In this document: one piece after another, positions 61,740 through 64,000 of the stretch
Numbering within the stretch: the first letter of the stretch is position 1
Layout: each line of letters opens with the position of its first letter
From: Paralichthys olivaceus
Taxonomy: Eukaryota; Chordata; Actinopteri; Pleuronectiformes; Paralichthyidae
DNA length: 64,000 nt
Direction of reading: 5' to 3'
Assembly (NCBI RefSeq): GCF_024713975.1
Contig: NC_091110.1
Span: 2,418,001-2,482,000 of the forward strand
The notes under the pieces: model-generated
Told to the model about the DNA's origin: nothing
What the model saw: only the letters and a program-made list of their open reading frames with translations
Database searches by the model: none
Made by a program: the position numbers and the translations under genes

Positions 61740-64000
61740 CAAAGGCCAAACGTAGAGGCTCATAGCACAAAAGAAAGCCTCTCGTCATCACAGTTGGCCT
61801 GTGCCAAAGCCACCGGGTCATCGCACAAGCTAGAAACGCCGCCGGCCCCTCTGGCCTGCCTGTAAGCGTTTTACTATCAAAGGAAAGCACTGACCAAGGC
61901 ATTTTTTGCATGCATTGGACTGGTGGGGCTGTAAGCTAGTTACATGTAGAGAGGAGGAATGCAAAGGTTCTGGGGGCACAAAGAGGGGATCCCTCTCAAT
62001 CACCTAAACAGGCACACAGAAATACAATCTCCTGCCGAAAAACAAAGACTCAATATTTAAAATCATTCTTTCAAGTGACTTATTTCTCTTGTTGATTTTG
62101 ACAAACCCCAAGGAAATGAAAACTTTCTGTTATTATGAGAAAGAATACAACACAATTCAATGATTTATTATATATTGCTTATATTGGTCAACCCAAAGGT
62201 TTGATCAAATCAGTCTGCTTTGCTCTGGAGAAATATATTTAATGTTTCCTTTCATTCTGAGGGTGAGAGGAGACGTTTAATATTACATGTTTGTGTCTAA
62301 GATTCAGAGTCAGTAGGCAATTAGCCTAGCTTAGCATAAACATGAGAAGCATTAAGAAATAGCTAACCTGTCTCTGTCCAAATGTTAGAAAAATATTATT
62401 GTGGATGTCCTCTCGAAATATACATGGTCTAGTATGTTAAAGCGATGTGAGCGGGAACAGGTGGTAACATCCTAGCACTATTCATCCAACCATTATCGAT
62501 AGCACTTGACCTTTCAGGGTCACAGGGAGCTGGATCCAATCCCAGCAGACATTGGGCGAGAGGCGGAGTTCACCCTCTAACCACAACACTAACACGTCCG
62601 CCCATGTTAGCTCCAGTCATTTTCAACTCCACAAACTTCTTCTCTTCTTTCACGTGACACATTTACTCAGCCTGGCCTTTTCTTCTCAGTTTAATTTATT
62701 TCAATACAAATCTACTAAAGAGAAAGGTAAAAACTCCCAAGTGAAACTTGAAACAAAGTGAACTCGCAGTCATCAACAAGCTTATTAGCTCAGTCTTTCA
62801 TAAGACTCATGCAGTTGATTCAAAAGTCTTTTAGCTTCTGCCGTGACTTTGCAACACAGCCAACAAGCTACGACAGCCTCTATAATGTGACATTACGATT
62901 TGCTACAGGTTAGCAGCACAAATTGGCATGATTCAAATTTAACTCAACGCAGGAAATGTATTGTTCATCGAGTGAATCAATAAATCAAGAGTGAATCCAC
63001 TGGTTGTTGCGATTCCACTGGAATTGTGGTGTAACCATTAAAGGTGATTATTCTCAGACATAAATTTGGAAAAACGAACAATTTGTAGTTCCAGATAAAA
63101 TTACATGTTTGATCTATTTCTGTGCAGTGTCTCCAACTATAGCACACACTTGCCAACCTCACTGTGATAGCTGAACCTAGCAGTTTTCATCAATAAATAG
63201 TTCCTCATAATATTCATCTAGAATACTTGCCTCCCATCTCCAACTATAGTTAAGCATGAGTTTCAGATCAATATCTCCTGTAATGCTCAGAATGAAATGT
63301 ATCAAGGATGTTGACCTATTGTATATCTTTAAAGTAACTGTTTAAAGCAACTATTGTCACAAAATAAAAGTTACATGATTTTTCAAGTAATTCAGTCCAC
63401 AAACTTACTTGATAATGTAATTTAGACTCTCCAATATTATAATATCACTATTTGAGTGTATCTTAAGATAATTACGTAAATAGGAATCCATCCTCACTAG
63501 TCTGTAGAGGTGAATCTTTGTTGTTGAAAGTGGTATAAATCTTAGATTACAGCTGGATTATGTCTGGATTATATCACTTTAAATGTGATGATTTCTAATA
63601 TGGAAGCAGGATTATATTGTGTGTTTGTGGGAATTAATCCCGCTGGGTAATCTGTGTGGTTCCCATTGGGCTGGGTATCAAACCTCAGTATTATTTGAAT
63701 GTTGACAGCAAAAAATGAAACAGGTATCAAGTTCTAAAACACGGGCAGTTAGATTCATAAAAAATATATAGGCTAGTAAAAAAGGTATAGGATAATGAGA
63801 GGAAGTGAAGTGAATTGACTCAGAGATGGATTACTCCACAGTTGGTGATCCAGTTAGTCTAGAAAATATTTCCTGTGTTCATGGTAATGCAGGCTCATTG
63901 ATGTGTTTTTATACATTTGATGCATTTGGACTAAGACATAAAACATATGAGGCTTTGATGCAAAGCTTGTTAATGGGATATGTTTATTGGTTTTGGTCTT
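61740..64000. other. DNA upstream of crybb1, no gene recognised
   Basis: AT-rich. Contains a family H end fragment (62490-62580) and short open frames without motifs. No exon of cryba4 or any other crystallin was found on either strand up to the right edge. Confidence 0.5.
62490..62580 (+). repeat. Interspersed repeat, family H-like end fragment
   Basis: GTCACAGGGAGCTGGATCCA and CATTGGGCGAGAGGCGGAG are standard phrases from the end of this repeat class. Lies upstream of crybb1. Confidence 0.55.

Overview
The window looks like nuclear DNA of a bony (teleost) fish. Its genes are split by GT-AG introns, the proteins are vertebrate, and the non-coding DNA is packed with short interspersed repeats and CA/TG microsatellites of the kind I know from fish genomes. 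All identifications come from reading the translations; no database was searched.

Layout. (1) 1-15556, minus strand: the 5' part of mctp1 (C2-domain membrane protein); five coding exons are visible and the rest lies beyond the left edge. Intron 1 fills about 12.5 kb. (2) 15557-19563: spacer with a minisatellite whose core is an 88-bp higher-order repeat. (3) 19564-29865, minus: a complete septin5-type septin, 12 coding exons, 369 aa, including a predicted 11-nt microexon. (4) 29866-42772: about 13 kb without a recognisable gene, starting with a 0.5-kb palindromic repeat. (5) 42773-43420, plus: intronless claudin-5 gene. (6) 43421-48338: spacer with a deleted LINE. (7) 48339-55320, minus: acads (short-chain acyl-CoA dehydrogenase), 10 exons, 405 aa, one intron apparently GC-AG. 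(8) 55321-57760: spacer. (9) 57761-61277, minus: crybb1 (beta-B1 crystallin), five coding exons, 231 aa, with a probable non-coding first exon and TATA box. (10) 61740-64000: upstream DNA with repeats only.

The genes do not form a pathway: they serve membrane calcium sensing, cytoskeleton and exocytosis, tight junctions, mitochondrial beta-oxidation and the eye lens. The septin5-claudin-5 neighbourhood matches the known vertebrate block (human 22q11).

No convincing new biological system was found. The best leads are the septin5 microexon next to a long TG tract, a MITE family whose TTAA target duplication is shown by an empty paralogous site inside the window, the 88-bp higher-order minisatellite beside mctp1 exon 1, and the long palindrome just upstream of septin5.
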